Assembly: GCA_002354095.1 (NCBI GenBank)
Contig: DEKX01000042.1
Coordinates: forward strand, 72,591 to 94,935
From: Prevotella sp. UBA2711
GTDB lineage: Bacteria; Bacteroidota; Bacteroidia; Bacteroidales; Bacteroidaceae
Direction: 5' to 3'
Length of the DNA stretch: 22,345 bases
Every line of letters begins with the position of its first letter. Within the stretch, counting starts at the first letter, position 1. Positions 1-7,462 of this stretch are shown here, piece after piece. The notes under the pieces were generated by a model. The model had not been told where the DNA came from and made no database searches. It worked only from the letters and a program-made list of their open reading frames with translations. A program made the position numbers and the translations under genes.

Positions 1-324
1 CGTGGTATGGTACTCTGCCATCCAGGTCAGATCAAGCCTTTCAAGAAGTTCAAGGCTTCTATCTATGTACTGAAGAAGGAAGAGGGTGGTCGTCATACTC
101 CATTCGGAAACAAGTATCGTCCTCAGTTCTACCTCCGTACAATGGACTGCACCGGTGAAATCACTCTGCCAGCTGGCGTTGAGATGGTAATGCCTGGTGA
201 TAACGTAGAGATTACTGTTGAGTTGATCTACGCTGTAGCCCTGAACCCAGGTCTGCGCTTCGCTATCCGTGAGGGTGGTCGTACCGTAGGTTCTGGTCAG
301 ATCACAGAGGTTTACGAAGACTAA
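1..324 (+). CDS. tuf: Elongation factor Tu, C-terminal fragment
   Basis: This is the 3' part of the EF-Tu gene, cut by the left window edge; the frame is open from base 1 and ends in TAA at 322-324. EF-Tu is the GTPase that carries aminoacyl-tRNA to the ribosomal A site. The 107 visible residues cover the end of domain 2 and domain 3. They include the conserved block around PFGNKYRPQFYLRT, the MPGDN turn and the terminal GRTVGSGQI motif, which is diagnostic for EF-Tu. The GTP-binding domain is outside the window. The gene lies upstream of tRNA-Trp and secE, a common bacterial order. Confidence 0.97.
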   Translation, partial: RGMVLCHPGQIKPFKKFKASIYVLKKEEGGRHTPFGNKYRPQFYLRTMDCTGEITLPAGVEMVMPGDNVEITVELIYAVALNPGLRFAIREGGRTVGSGQITEVYED

Positions 325-337
325 TCCTCTCTGGTAG

Positions 338-356
338 GTTGCGATGCTGTCGCAAC
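338..356 (+). other. Small stem-loop downstream of tuf
   Basis: GTTGCGA and TCGCAAC form a perfect 7-bp stem with a 5-nt loop 13 bases after the tuf stop codon. There is no T-run behind it, so it is more likely an mRNA 3'-end or processing structure than a terminator on its own. It precedes a second, stronger GC-rich stem. Confidence 0.4.
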
Positions 357-377
357 AGACGAGAAAGATAAAAACAG

Positions 378-399
378 GCCCCCGCTTAAGGGTGGGGGC
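378..399 (+). terminator. GC-rich stem-loop between tuf and tRNA-Trp
   Basis: GCCCCCGC pairs with GTGGGGGC over 8 bp (one G-U) around a 6-nt loop. The tail is only weakly T-rich (TTACTTAC) and the tRNA starts 6 bases later. It may be a partial terminator for tuf or a structure that helps processing of a tuf/tRNA/secE transcript. Confidence 0.5.
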
Positions 400-405
400 T
401 TACTT

Positions 406-478
406 ACGGGAATAGCTCAGTTGGTAGAGCATCGGTCTCCAAAACCGAGGGTCGTGGGTTCGAGTCCTCCTTCCCGTG
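406..478 (+). tRNA. tRNA-Trp (anticodon CCA)
   Basis: The acceptor stem ACGGGAA (406-412) pairs perfectly with TTCCCGT (471-477). The D stem is GCTC/GAGC. The anticodon stem is TCGGT/ACCGA with the 7-nt loop CTCCAAA, giving anticodon CCA. A TTCGAGT T-loop is present, with one imperfect pair in the T stem. The discriminator base is G and the CCA end is not encoded (CAA follows). A tRNA-Trp directly upstream of secE is a frequent bacterial arrangement. secE begins 19 bases later, so the two are probably cotranscribed. Confidence 0.95.
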
Positions 479-496
479 CAAGAAAAGAAAAGTAAT

Positions 497-694
497 ATGA
501 ATATCGTTAAGACATTTATTAATTATTGCAAGGCGTGTTACGAAGAACTTGCGCATAAGACTACATGGCCAACACGCAAGGAACTGACTCAGAGTGCAGT
601 TCTTGTATTGACGGCCTCTCTTATTATTGCAGCAGTGGTATGGGTGATGGACGTATTGTTCAAAGCCGTCATGAGTTCAATTTATACTATCTAA
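497..694 (+). CDS. secE: Preprotein translocase subunit SecE
   Basis: SecE is the small clamp subunit of the SecYEG inner-membrane channel. The 65-aa protein has the short amphipathic N-terminal part with the family block TWPTRKEL (residues 23-30) followed by a single hydrophobic membrane segment (about 33-58). That is the one-helix form found in most bacteria outside the enterics. The ATG at 497 is chosen because the only in-frame start further upstream is a GTG at 476 inside tRNA-Trp. The leader AAGAAAAGAAAAGTAAT is A-rich without a Shine-Dalgarno site. nusG starts 16 bases after its stop, the classic secE-nusG pair. Confidence 0.95.
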   Translation: MNIVKTFINYCKACYEELAHKTTWPTRKELTQSAVLVLTASLIIAAVVWVMDVLFKAVMSSIYTI

Positions 695-710
695 AAGCAC
701 GAAATAGAAG

Positions 711-1256
711 ATGTCTGAAACAGGTATGAAGTGGTACGTTCTACGTGCTGTTAGCGGAAAGGAAGGCAAGGTCAAGGAGTTTATCGATGCTGCCAAGAAG
801 CATAACGATGTTCTTGAGGCTCATGTGGGTGAAGTGTTGCTCCCTACAGAGAAGTATGCTATGCTCCGCAACGGCAAGCGCGTCATTAAGGAAAAACTGT
901 TCTTGCCAGGGTATGTCTTAGTACAGGCTACTTTGCAGGGCGAGGTAGCTCATATGCTGCGTTTCATTCCTAATGTACTTGGTTTCTTAGGCGGTATGGA
1001 TAATCCTCAGGAAGTACGTCAGTCAGAGATTAATCGTATCTTAGGTACTGCCGAGGAAGCTACTATTGAGAGTGCGGAAATCAATATCCCTTATAATGTT
1101 GACGAAACAGTGAAGGTGATAGATGGGCCGTTCAGCGGATTCAGTGGAGTCATTGAGGAAGTGAACACTGAGAAGCGTAAGTTGAAGGTAATGGTTAAAA
1201 TATTCGGACGTAAGACACCTTTGGAACTTGCGTTCACACAAGTAGAGAAAGAATAA
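711..1256 (+). CDS. nusG: Transcription termination/antitermination protein NusG
   Basis: NusG binds RNA polymerase and couples it to Rho or to the ribosome (through S10, encoded later in this window). The 181-aa length is typical. The N-terminal NGN domain starts with KWYVLRAVSGKE and contains the FLPGYVLV and IPNVLGFLG segments. The C-terminal KOW domain (about residues 132-165) shows the VIDGPFSGFSGVI signature. It lies between secE and the rplK operon as in most bacteria. Confidence 0.97.
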   Translation: MSETGMKWYVLRAVSGKEGKVKEFIDAAKKHNDVLEAHVGEVLLPTEKYAMLRNGKRVIKEKLFLPGYVLVQATLQGEVAHMLRFIPNVLGFLGGMDNPQEVRQSEINRILGTAEEATIESAEINIPYNVDETVKVIDGPFSGFSGVIEEVNTEKRKLKVMVKIFGRKTPLELAFTQVEKE

Positions 1257-1352
1257 GGCGTAAGTTACGGTATGCCTGTTCTATATATACTGTTGAAGGA
1301 GGCTTCCACTCCCAAGACTTATATAAAGAATCAAAATTAATTATTTACAGAA

Positions 1353-1793
1353 ATGGCTAAAGAAGTTGCTGGATTAATCAAATTACAGATTAAAGGTGGC
1401 GCTGCGAATCCTTCACCCCCAGTAGGACCAGCTCTTGGTTCTAAGGGTATTAACATTATGGGATTCTGCAAAGAGTTCAACGCCAGAACACAGGATAAGG
1501 CAGGTAAGGTATTACCAGTCGTTATCACTTACTATGCAGACAAGTCTTTTAGCTTCGTTATCAAAACTCCTCCCGCAGCTATTCAGTTGTTGGAGGCAGC
1601 TAAGGTAAAGAGCGGATCTGCTCAGCCTAACCGTAAGAAGGTTGCTACTGTTACTTGGGATCAGGTACGTGCAATCGCTGAGGATAAGATGAGCGACTTG
1701 AACTGCTTCACTGTGGAGTCGGCTATGAAGTTGGTTGCCGGTACAGCAAGAAGTATGGGTATCACTGTAAAAGGGGACTTCCCTGGTAAATAA
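1353..1793 (+). CDS. rplK: 50S ribosomal protein L11
   Basis: L11 (uL11) forms the base of the GTPase-associated stalk on 23S rRNA and is the site through which stringent-response and thiopeptide effects act. The 146-aa protein has the proline-rich N-terminal signature PSPPVGPALGSKGINIM and the C-terminal rRNA-binding domain ending in ARSMGITVKGDF. It is preceded by a 96-bp spacer after nusG with no clear promoter. rplA follows after 21 bases. Confidence 0.98.
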   Translation: MAKEVAGLIKLQIKGGAANPSPPVGPALGSKGINIMGFCKEFNARTQDKAGKVLPVVITYYADKSFSFVIKTPPAAIQLLEAAKVKSGSAQPNRKKVATVTWDQVRAIAEDKMSDLNCFTVESAMKLVAGTARSMGITVKGDFPGK

Positions 1794-1814
1794 CAAATAA
1801 CTTCAATTAGAAAA

Positions 1815-2507
1815 ATGAGTAAACTGACAAAAAATCAAAAGTTAGTAGCTGATAAGGTTGAAGCAGGGAAAGCATACTCTTTGAAGGAAGCCGCTGAGCT
1901 GGTGAAGGAAATCACCACTACAAAGTTCGAGGCTTCACTTGATATCGATGTACGCTTGGGCGTTGACCCACGTAAAGCTAACCAGATGGTTCGTGGCGTT
2001 GTTTCGCTACCTAACGGAACTGGTAAAGTGACACGTGTGCTCGCTCTCTGTACTCCCGACCAGGAAGCTGCTGCAAAAGAGGCAGGTGCCGACTATGTTG
2101 GTCTTGATGAGTATATCAACAAGATCAAAGGCGGTTGGACTGATGTTGATGTTATCATTACAATGCCATCTTGTATGGGTAAGTTGGGTCCCTTGGGTCG
2201 TGTCCTCGGTCCTCGTGGTCTGATGCCTAACCCAAAGAGTGGTACTGTAACTATGGACGTTGCTAAGGCAGTTAAGGAAGTAAAGCAGGGTAAAATTGAC
2301 TTTAAAGTTGACAAGGCCGGTATCGTGCATACGTCAATCGGTAAGGTTACCTTTACTCCGGAACAGATTTATGAAAATGCAAAGGAGTTTATTCAGACTA
2401 TTATAAAGCTGAAGCCTGCTGCTGCCAAAGGTACATACATTAAGAGTATCTTTATCTCAAGCACGATGAGTGCAGGTATCAAGGTAGATCCTAAATCAGT
2501 TGAATAA
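1815..2507 (+). CDS. rplA: 50S ribosomal protein L1
   Basis: L1 (uL1) builds the mobile L1 stalk that handles E-site tRNA, and in several bacteria it represses translation of its own operon. The 230-aa length fits the bacterial family. The signature region GRVLGPRGLMPNPKSGTV is present near residues 134-151, and the C-terminal SIFISSTMSAGIKVD ends the domain. It is tightly linked to rplK upstream and rplJ downstream (19-bp spacer). Confidence 0.98.
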   Translation: MSKLTKNQKLVADKVEAGKAYSLKEAAELVKEITTTKFEASLDIDVRLGVDPRKANQMVRGVVSLPNGTGKVTRVLALCTPDQEAAAKEAGADYVGLDEYINKIKGGWTDVDVIITMPSCMGKLGPLGRVLGPRGLMPNPKSGTVTMDVAKAVKEVKQGKIDFKVDKAGIVHTSIGKVTFTPEQIYENAKEFIQTIIKLKPAAAKGTYIKSIFISSTMSAGIKVDPKSVE

Positions 2508-2526
2508 CTCGTAAAAGTTTAGTAAA

Positions 2527-3042
2527 ATGAAAAAGGAAGCAAAAGATACTATTATTGTAGAACTGGGTGAGAAGCTGAAGGAGTATCCTCATTTCTATCT
2601 GGTAGATGTTACCGGTTTGAACGCTGAACAGACAAGTGATCTTCGTCGCAAGTGTTTCAAGAATGAGATCAAGATGATTGTAGTGAAGAACAAACTTCTT
2701 CACAAGGCTTTCGAAGCTTCTGAGATTGATTTCGAACCACTCTATGGTTGCTTGAAGGGAAATACCGCTTTGATGTTCGCACATCAGGCTAATGTTCCTG
2801 CAAAGTTGCTGAAAGAATACAAGAAGGAAGGCATCCCCGCCCTGAAAGCTGCTTATGCAGAGGAAGGTTTCTTCGTAGGTGCTGACAAACTTGAAGAGCT
2901 GGTTGCTATCAAGAGCAAGAACGAACTTATCGCCGACGTTATGGCTTTGCTGCAGTCTCCTATCAAGACTGTCGTATCTGGCCTGAATGCTGGTGGCAAG
3001 ATCCATGGACTGCTTGACGCTGTCGCTGAGCGTAACAAATAA
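2527..3042 (+). CDS. rplJ: 50S ribosomal protein L10
   Basis: L10 (uL10) anchors the L12 dimers to the stalk base. The 171-aa protein has the N-terminal rRNA-binding domain with LRRKCFKNEIKMIVVKNKLL and a C-terminal helix that would receive L12. It starts only 19 bases after rplA, so the long L10-binding leader known from Escherichia coli and Bacillus is not present directly upstream. rplL follows after 47 bases. Confidence 0.97.
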   Translation: MKKEAKDTIIVELGEKLKEYPHFYLVDVTGLNAEQTSDLRRKCFKNEIKMIVVKNKLLHKAFEASEIDFEPLYGCLKGNTALMFAHQANVPAKLLKEYKKEGIPALKAAYAEEGFFVGADKLEELVAIKSKNELIADVMALLQSPIKTVVSGLNAGGKIHGLLDAVAERNK

Positions 3043-3089
3043 GCGAGAAGTATAACAATTAACATTAAAAACATTAAATTTTAAATAAA

Positions 3090-3470
3090 ATGGCAGATAT
3101 TAAAGCTATTGCTGAAGAGTTGGTAAACTTGACAGTTAAAGAAGTACAAGAGTTAGCTACAGTCCTGAAGGACGAGTATGGAATTGAGCCCGCTGCTGCA
3201 GCTGTTGCAGTTGCCGCTGGTCCTGCTGCTGCAGGTGGCGCTGAGGCTGCTGAGGAGAAATCTTCTTTCGATGTAGTTCTGAAGGAAGTTGGTGCTAACA
3301 AGCTCCAGGTCGTTAAGGCCGTTAAGGAGGCTTGCGGACTTGGTCTGAAGGAAGCTAAGGATCTCGTTGATGGTGCTCCTGCTACTATCAAGGAGGGTAT
3401 GGCAAAGGCAGAGGCTGAGAACCTGAAGAAGGCTATCGAAGAGGCTGGTGCCGTAGTTGAGCTGAAATAA
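3090..3470 (+). CDS. rplL: 50S ribosomal protein L7/L12
   Basis: L7/L12 (bL12) forms the dimers of the ribosomal stalk that recruit EF-Tu and EF-G. The 126-aa protein shows an N-terminal dimerisation helix region (1-30), an Ala/Gly-rich flexible hinge (about 34-55) and the C-terminal factor-binding domain with the block KEACGLGLKEAKDLVDGAP. The leader ACATTAAATTTTAAATAAA is A/T-rich with no Shine-Dalgarno site. It is followed by a strong stem-loop before rpoB. Confidence 0.98.
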   Translation: MADIKAIAEELVNLTVKEVQELATVLKDEYGIEPAAAAVAVAAGPAAAGGAEAAEEKSSFDVVLKEVGANKLQVVKAVKEACGLGLKEAKDLVDGAPATIKEGMAKAEAENLKKAIEEAGAVVELK

Positions 3471-3491
3471 TTTAAGCACAACAACAATAAT

Positions 3492-3534
3492 ATGGTTGGG
3501 AGCTCTCCAGTAGAGGGTTCCCGACCATTTTCTT
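3492..3534 (+). terminator. Attenuator-like stem-loop between rplL and rpoB
   Basis: ATGGTTGGGAGC (3492-3503) pairs with GGTTCCCGACCAT (to 3528) over at least 12 bp including G-U pairs, with further pairing toward the loop. It is followed by a T-rich tail (TTTTCTTGTCTTTT). An attenuator at this place is known from E. coli, where it lowers rpoBC transcription relative to ribosomal protein genes. The same role is inferred here. Confidence 0.7.
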
Positions 3535-3541
3535 GTCTTTT

Positions 3542-3592
3542 CTAGTCGAAACTAGTCTAACTAGTAAGACTAGTAGTACTAGTAGAACTAGA
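3542..3592 (+). repeat. 9-bp CTAG-core tandem repeat in the rpoB leader
   Basis: CTAGT occurs at 3542, 3552, 3561, 3570 and 3579, and a sixth unit CTAGA at 3588. The spacing is therefore 10, 9, 9, 9 and 9 bp. Most cores extend to the palindrome ACTAGT. The array lies between the rplL-rpoB stem-loop and the rpoB start, in the 5' untranslated part of rpoB. Function is unknown. Confidence 0.9.
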
Positions 3593-3610
3593 AACATTTT
3601 TTTAAAATAT

Positions 3611-6600
3611 ATGGCTTCAAAAGTAATTGATAACAGAGTAAACTTTGGCAGCGTCAAGAATCCTATGCCGTTTCCGGATTTCCTTGATGTGCAATTAAAG
3701 TCATTCAAAGACTTCCTGCAGTTGGATACTCCCCCTGAGGAACGCAAGAATGACGGTTTGTATAAGGTGTTTGCTGAGAATTTCCCCATCACCGATACAC
3801 GTAATAATTTCGTTCTTGAGTTCTTGGATTACTATATCGATCCTCCTCGCTACACCATTGATGAGTGCTTGGAGCGTGGATTGACCTATAGCGTACCCTT
3901 GAAGGCTAAGTTGAAACTTTATTGTACAGATCCTGATCATGAGGATTTCGGCACAGTAATTCAGGACGTTTTCCTGGGTCCGATTCCGTATATGACTGCT
4001 AATGGTACCTTTGTTATCAATGGTGCAGAGCGCGTTGTTGTTTCCCAGTTACACCGTTCACCTGGTGTGTTCTTCGGTCAGAATGTGCATGCTAATGGAA
4101 CATTGTTGTATAGTGCGCGTATTATTCCTTTCAAGGGTTCTTGGATTGAGTTCGCTACTGATATCAATAATGTGATGTATGCTTACATCGATCGTAAGAA
4201 GAAATTGCCCGTTACCACTCTGCTTCGTGCCATTGGTTACGAGAATGATAAGGATATCCTTGAGATTTTCGAATTGGCAGAAGAAGTGAAGGTCAATAAG
4301 ACATCATTGAAGAAGGCTTTGGGTCGCAAGCTGGCAGCGCGTGTACTGAAAAGTTGGAATGAAGACTTCGTAGATGAGGATACTGGTGAGGTTGTTTCTA
4401 TCGAGCGTAATGAAGTCATTATGGAGCGTGAGACTGAAATCACCGAAGATAATATGAATGATATCCTGGAAAGCGGTGCACAGACTATTCTTATCCATAA
4501 GGATGAGTCGGTGGCTCAGGATTATTCTATTATTTTCAATACTTTGCAGAAAGACCCCAGTAACTCTGAAAAGGAAGCTGTATTGTATATCTATCGTCAG
4601 TTGCGTAATGCTGATCCTGCTGATGATGCCAGTGCACGCGAAGTTATCCAGAATCTGTTCTTCTCAGACAAGCGTTATGATTTGGGCGATGTAGGTCGTT
4701 ACCGTATCAATAAAAAGCTTGGTTTGGATACCGAGATGGATGTTCGTGTCCTGACTAAGGAAGATATTATTGAGATTATCAAGTATCTCATACAGCTGGT
4801 AAATTCAAAGGCTACAGTTGATGATATCGACCACCTGTCTAACCGCCGTGTTCGTACGGTCGGTGAGCAGTTGAGTAATCAGTTCTCTATCGGTTTGGCC
4901 CGTATGAGCCGTACTATCCGTGAGCGTATGAACGTTCGCGACAATGAGGTTTTCACTCCGACCGACCTGATTAACGCCAAGACGATTTCCAGCGTTATCA
5001 ATTCGTTCTTCGGAACCAATCCATTGTCACAGTTCATGGATCAGACCAATCCATTGGCTGAAGTAACGCATAAGCGTCGTCTCTCTGCCTTGGGTCCTGG
5101 CGGTCTGTCTCGTGAGCGTGCCGGTTTCGAGGTTCGTGACGTACACTATACACACTATGGTCGTCTCTGTCCTATTGAGAGTCCTGAAGGACCTAACATC
5201 GGTCTGATCTCGTCTTTGTGTGTATATGCTAAGATTAATGAACTCGGATTTATTGAAACTCCATATCGTAAAGTTGAGAATGGTGTTGCCAATCTCAATA
5301 ACGAAGATATTGTATATCTGACAGCTGAGGAAGAGGAAGATCATGTAATTGGTCAGGGTAATGCTCCGTTGCGTGATGATGGTACATTCATCCGTCCTGT
5401 GGTTAAGTGCCGTCAGGATGCTGATTTCCCTGTTGTTCCTCCTACCGATGTTGATTTGATAGATGTATCTCCACAGCAGATTGCTTCTATTGCCGCTTCA
5501 TTGATTCCTTTCTTGGAGCACGATGACGCTCACCGTGCACTGATGGGATCTAACATGATGCGCCAGGCCGTTCCATTGCTTCACAATGAGGCTCCTATTG
5601 TTGGTACCGGTATTGAGAAGCAGGTTTGTGAGGATTCCCGTACAATGATTACAGCTGAAGGTGAAGGTGTGATAGACTATGTGGATGCTACAACCATCCG
5701 TATTCTCTATGACCGCACAGAGGACGAGGAGTTCGTCAGCTTCGAGCCTGCCCTGAAAGAATACCGTATTCCTAAGTTCCGTCGCACCAACCAGAACATG
5801 ACTATCGACCTTCGTCCTATCTGTGAGAAGGGCCAGCGTGTGAAGAAGGGCGACATTCTGACTGAAGGCTACGCCACTGAGAACGGTGAACTTGCATTGG
5901 GTCGCAACTTGCTGGTTGCCTATATGCCTTGGAAGGGATATAACTATGAGGATGCTATCGTGCTGAACGAGCGTATTGTTCGTGAGGATGTGCTCACTTC
6001 TGTTCATGTAGATGAATATTCATTGGATGTCCGTGAGACCAAGCGTGGTGCAGAGGAATTCACTGCTGATATTCCTAATGTCAGTGAGGAAGCTACCAAA
6101 GATCTTGATGAGAACGGTGTTATCCGTGTGGGTGCCCGCGTAGAACCAGGCGACATCCTGATTGGTAAGATTTCTCCTAAGGGAGAGAGCGATCCTTCAC
6201 CAGAAGAGAAGTTGCTGCGTGCTATTTTCGGTGATAAAGCTGGCGATGTGAAGGATTCTTCACTGAAGGCCAATCCGTCACTTTCTGGTGTTATCATCGA
6301 CAAGAAACTCTTTACACGCGCCACCAAGACTCGCGCCACCAAGCAGCAGGATAAGATTCTGCTTGCCAAGATTGACGAGGAGCACGAGGCTAAGATTGAA
6401 GATCTGAAAGACATCCTGGTTGAGAAGTTGCAGACCCTCACAAAGGGTAAGACATCACAGGGTGTGAAAGATTACACTGGTGCCGAGATTATCTCAAAGG
6501 GCAGCAAGTTTACTGTTGCAGCTCTGAAGAATCTGGAGTATGGTGATATCCAGATCAGCAACTGGACCAACGATGAGCATAAGAATCAACTCATTGGTCA

Positions 6601-7423
6601 GTTGATTATCAATTATATGAAGAAGTTCAAGTTGCTTGATGCCGAAATGAAGCGTAAGAAGTTTGCCATCACCATTGGTGACGAACTGCCTTCAGGTATC
6701 TTGCAGATGGCTAAGGTATATGTTGCCAAGAAGCGTAAGATCGGTGTTGGTGATAAGCTTGCCGGTCGTCATGGTAACAAGGGTATAGTATCTAAGGTGG
6801 TACGTCAGGAGGATATGCCATTCCTTGAGGATGGACGTCCAGTTGACTTGGTATTGAACCCACTGGGTGTGCCCTCTCGTATGAACCTCGGTCAGATTTT
6901 TGAAGCTATCCTTGGTGCTGCAGGTAAGAAGTTGGGTGTTAAGTTCTCTACTCCTATCTTCGACGGTGCTAAATTGGAAGACCTCGCTGAGTGGACTGAC
7001 AAGGCTGGACTGCCACGTCTGTGCTCGACCCATCTGTATGATGGTGAGACAGGTGAACGGTTCGACCAGCCTGCAACGGTAGGTATCACCTACTTCCTCA
7101 AGCTCGGTCACATGGTTGAGGATAAGATGCACGCTCGTTCTATCGGTCCGTACAGCTTGATTACCCAGCAGCCACTTGGTGGTAAAGCACAGTTCGGCGG
7201 TCAGCGTTTCGGTGAGATGGAGGTTTGGGCATTGGAGGCATTCGGTGCCAGCCATGTATTGCAGGAGATTCTGACTATTAAGTCTGATGATGTTGTAGGA
7301 CGTTCTAAGGCTTATGAAGCCATTGTTAAGGGCGAGCCTATGCCAACTCCTGGTATTCCTGAATCTCTCAATGTGCTGTTGCATGAGTTGAAAGGTCTTG
7401 GTTTGAGTATCAAGATGGACTAA
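3611..7423 (+). CDS. rpoB: DNA-directed RNA polymerase subunit beta
   Basis: This is the beta subunit, which forms one pincer and half of the catalytic site. At 1270 aa it is typical of Bacteroidota. The rifampicin region is clear: FFGTNPLSQFMDQTNPLAEVTHKRRLSALGP is represented by Q474, D477, H487 and S492 (E. coli 513, 516, 526, 531), all wild type, so no resistance change is seen there. The C-terminal active-site block KLAGRHGNKGIVSKV and the final clamp region GGKAQFGGQRFGEMEVWALEA are intact. ATG at 3611 is chosen; the frame stays open 26 codons upstream through the repeat array, but only with a TTG start. rpoC starts 39 bases after the stop. Confidence 0.98.
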   Translation: MASKVIDNRVNFGSVKNPMPFPDFLDVQLKSFKDFLQLDTPPEERKNDGLYKVFAENFPITDTRNNFVLEFLDYYIDPPRYTIDECLERGLTYSVPLKAKLKLYCTDPDHEDFGTVIQDVFLGPIPYMTANGTFVINGAERVVVSQLHRSPGVFFGQNVHANGTLLYSARIIPFKGSWIEFATDINNVMYAYIDRKKKLPVTTLLRAIGYENDKDILEIFELAEEVKVNKTSLKKALGRKLAARVLKSWNEDFVDEDTGEVVSIERNEVIMERETEITEDNMNDILESGAQTILIHKDESVAQDYSIIFNTLQKDPSNSEKEAVLYIYRQLRNADPADDASAREVIQNLFFSDKRYDLGDVGRYRINKKLGLDTEMDVRVLTKEDIIEIIKYLIQLVNSKATVDDIDHLSNRRVRTVGEQLSNQFSIGLARMSRTIRERMNVRDNEVFTPTDLINAKTISSVINSFFGTNPLSQFMDQTNPLAEVTHKRRLSALGPGGLSRERAGFEVRDVHYTHYGRLCPIESPEGPNIGLISSLCVYAKINELGFIETPYRKVENGVANLNNEDIVYLTAEEEEDHVIGQGNAPLRDDGTFIRPVVKCRQDADFPVVPPTDVDLIDVSPQQIASIAASLIPFLEHDDAHRALMGSNMMRQAVPLLHNEAPIVGTGIEKQVCEDSRTMITAEGEGVIDYVDATTIRILYDRTEDEEFVSFEPALKEYRIPKFRRTNQNMTIDLRPICEKGQRVKKGDILTEGYATENGELALGRNLLVAYMPWKGYNYEDAIVLNERIVREDVLTSVHVDEYSLDVRETKRGAEEFTADIPNVSEEATKDLDENGVIRVGARVEPGDILIGKISPKGESDPSPEEKLLRAIFGDKAGDVKDSSLKANPSLSGVIIDKKLFTRATKTRATKQQDKILLAKIDEEHEAKIEDLKDILVEKLQTLTKGKTSQGVKDYTGAEIISKGSKFTVAALKNLEYGDIQISNWTNDEHKNQLIGQLIINYMKKFKLLDAEMKRKKFAITIGDELPSGILQMAKVYVAKKRKIGVGDKLAGRHGNKGIVSKVVRQEDMPFLEDGRPVDLVLNPLGVPSRMNLGQIFEAILGAAGKKLGVKFSTPIFDGAKLEDLAEWTDKAGLPRLCSTHLYDGETGERFDQPATVGITYFLKLGHMVEDKMHARSIGPYSLITQQPLGGKAQFGGQRFGEMEVWALEAFGASHVLQEILTIKSDDVVGRSKAYEAIVKGEPMPTPGIPESLNVLLHELKGLGLSIKMD

Positions 7424-7430
7424 GAGATAA

Positions 7431-7462
7431 TTGAAAAGTTGAAAAATTGAAAAATTGAAATT
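7431..7462 (+). repeat. 8-bp tandem repeat in the rpoC leader
   Basis: Four consecutive 8-bp units of the form TTGAAAAA (TTGAAAAG, TTGAAAAA, TTGAAAAA, TTGAAATT) fill the space between rpoB and rpoC and abut the rpoC ATG. An A-rich, unstructured leader is usual for translation starts in this phylum. The exact periodicity makes it liable to slippage. Confidence 0.85.

Noticed and set aside
476..496. Earlier GTG start for secE
   Set aside because: It lies inside the tRNA-Trp acceptor end; the ATG at 497 gives the usual SecE length.
1257..1352. Ribosomal-protein (L1-type) regulatory leader between nusG and rplK
   Set aside because: The 96-bp spacer shows only weak pairing and no recognisable L1-binding motif or promoter box.
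3533..3610. 26-residue N-terminal extension of rpoB through the CTAG repeats
   Set aside because: It has only a TTG start, overlaps the terminator-like tail and gives a repetitive Thr/Ser peptide; RpoB homologues begin near the ATG at 3611.
5026..5090. Possible rifampicin-resistance change in rpoB
   Set aside because: All hotspot residues visible (Q474, D477, H487, S492) are wild type.
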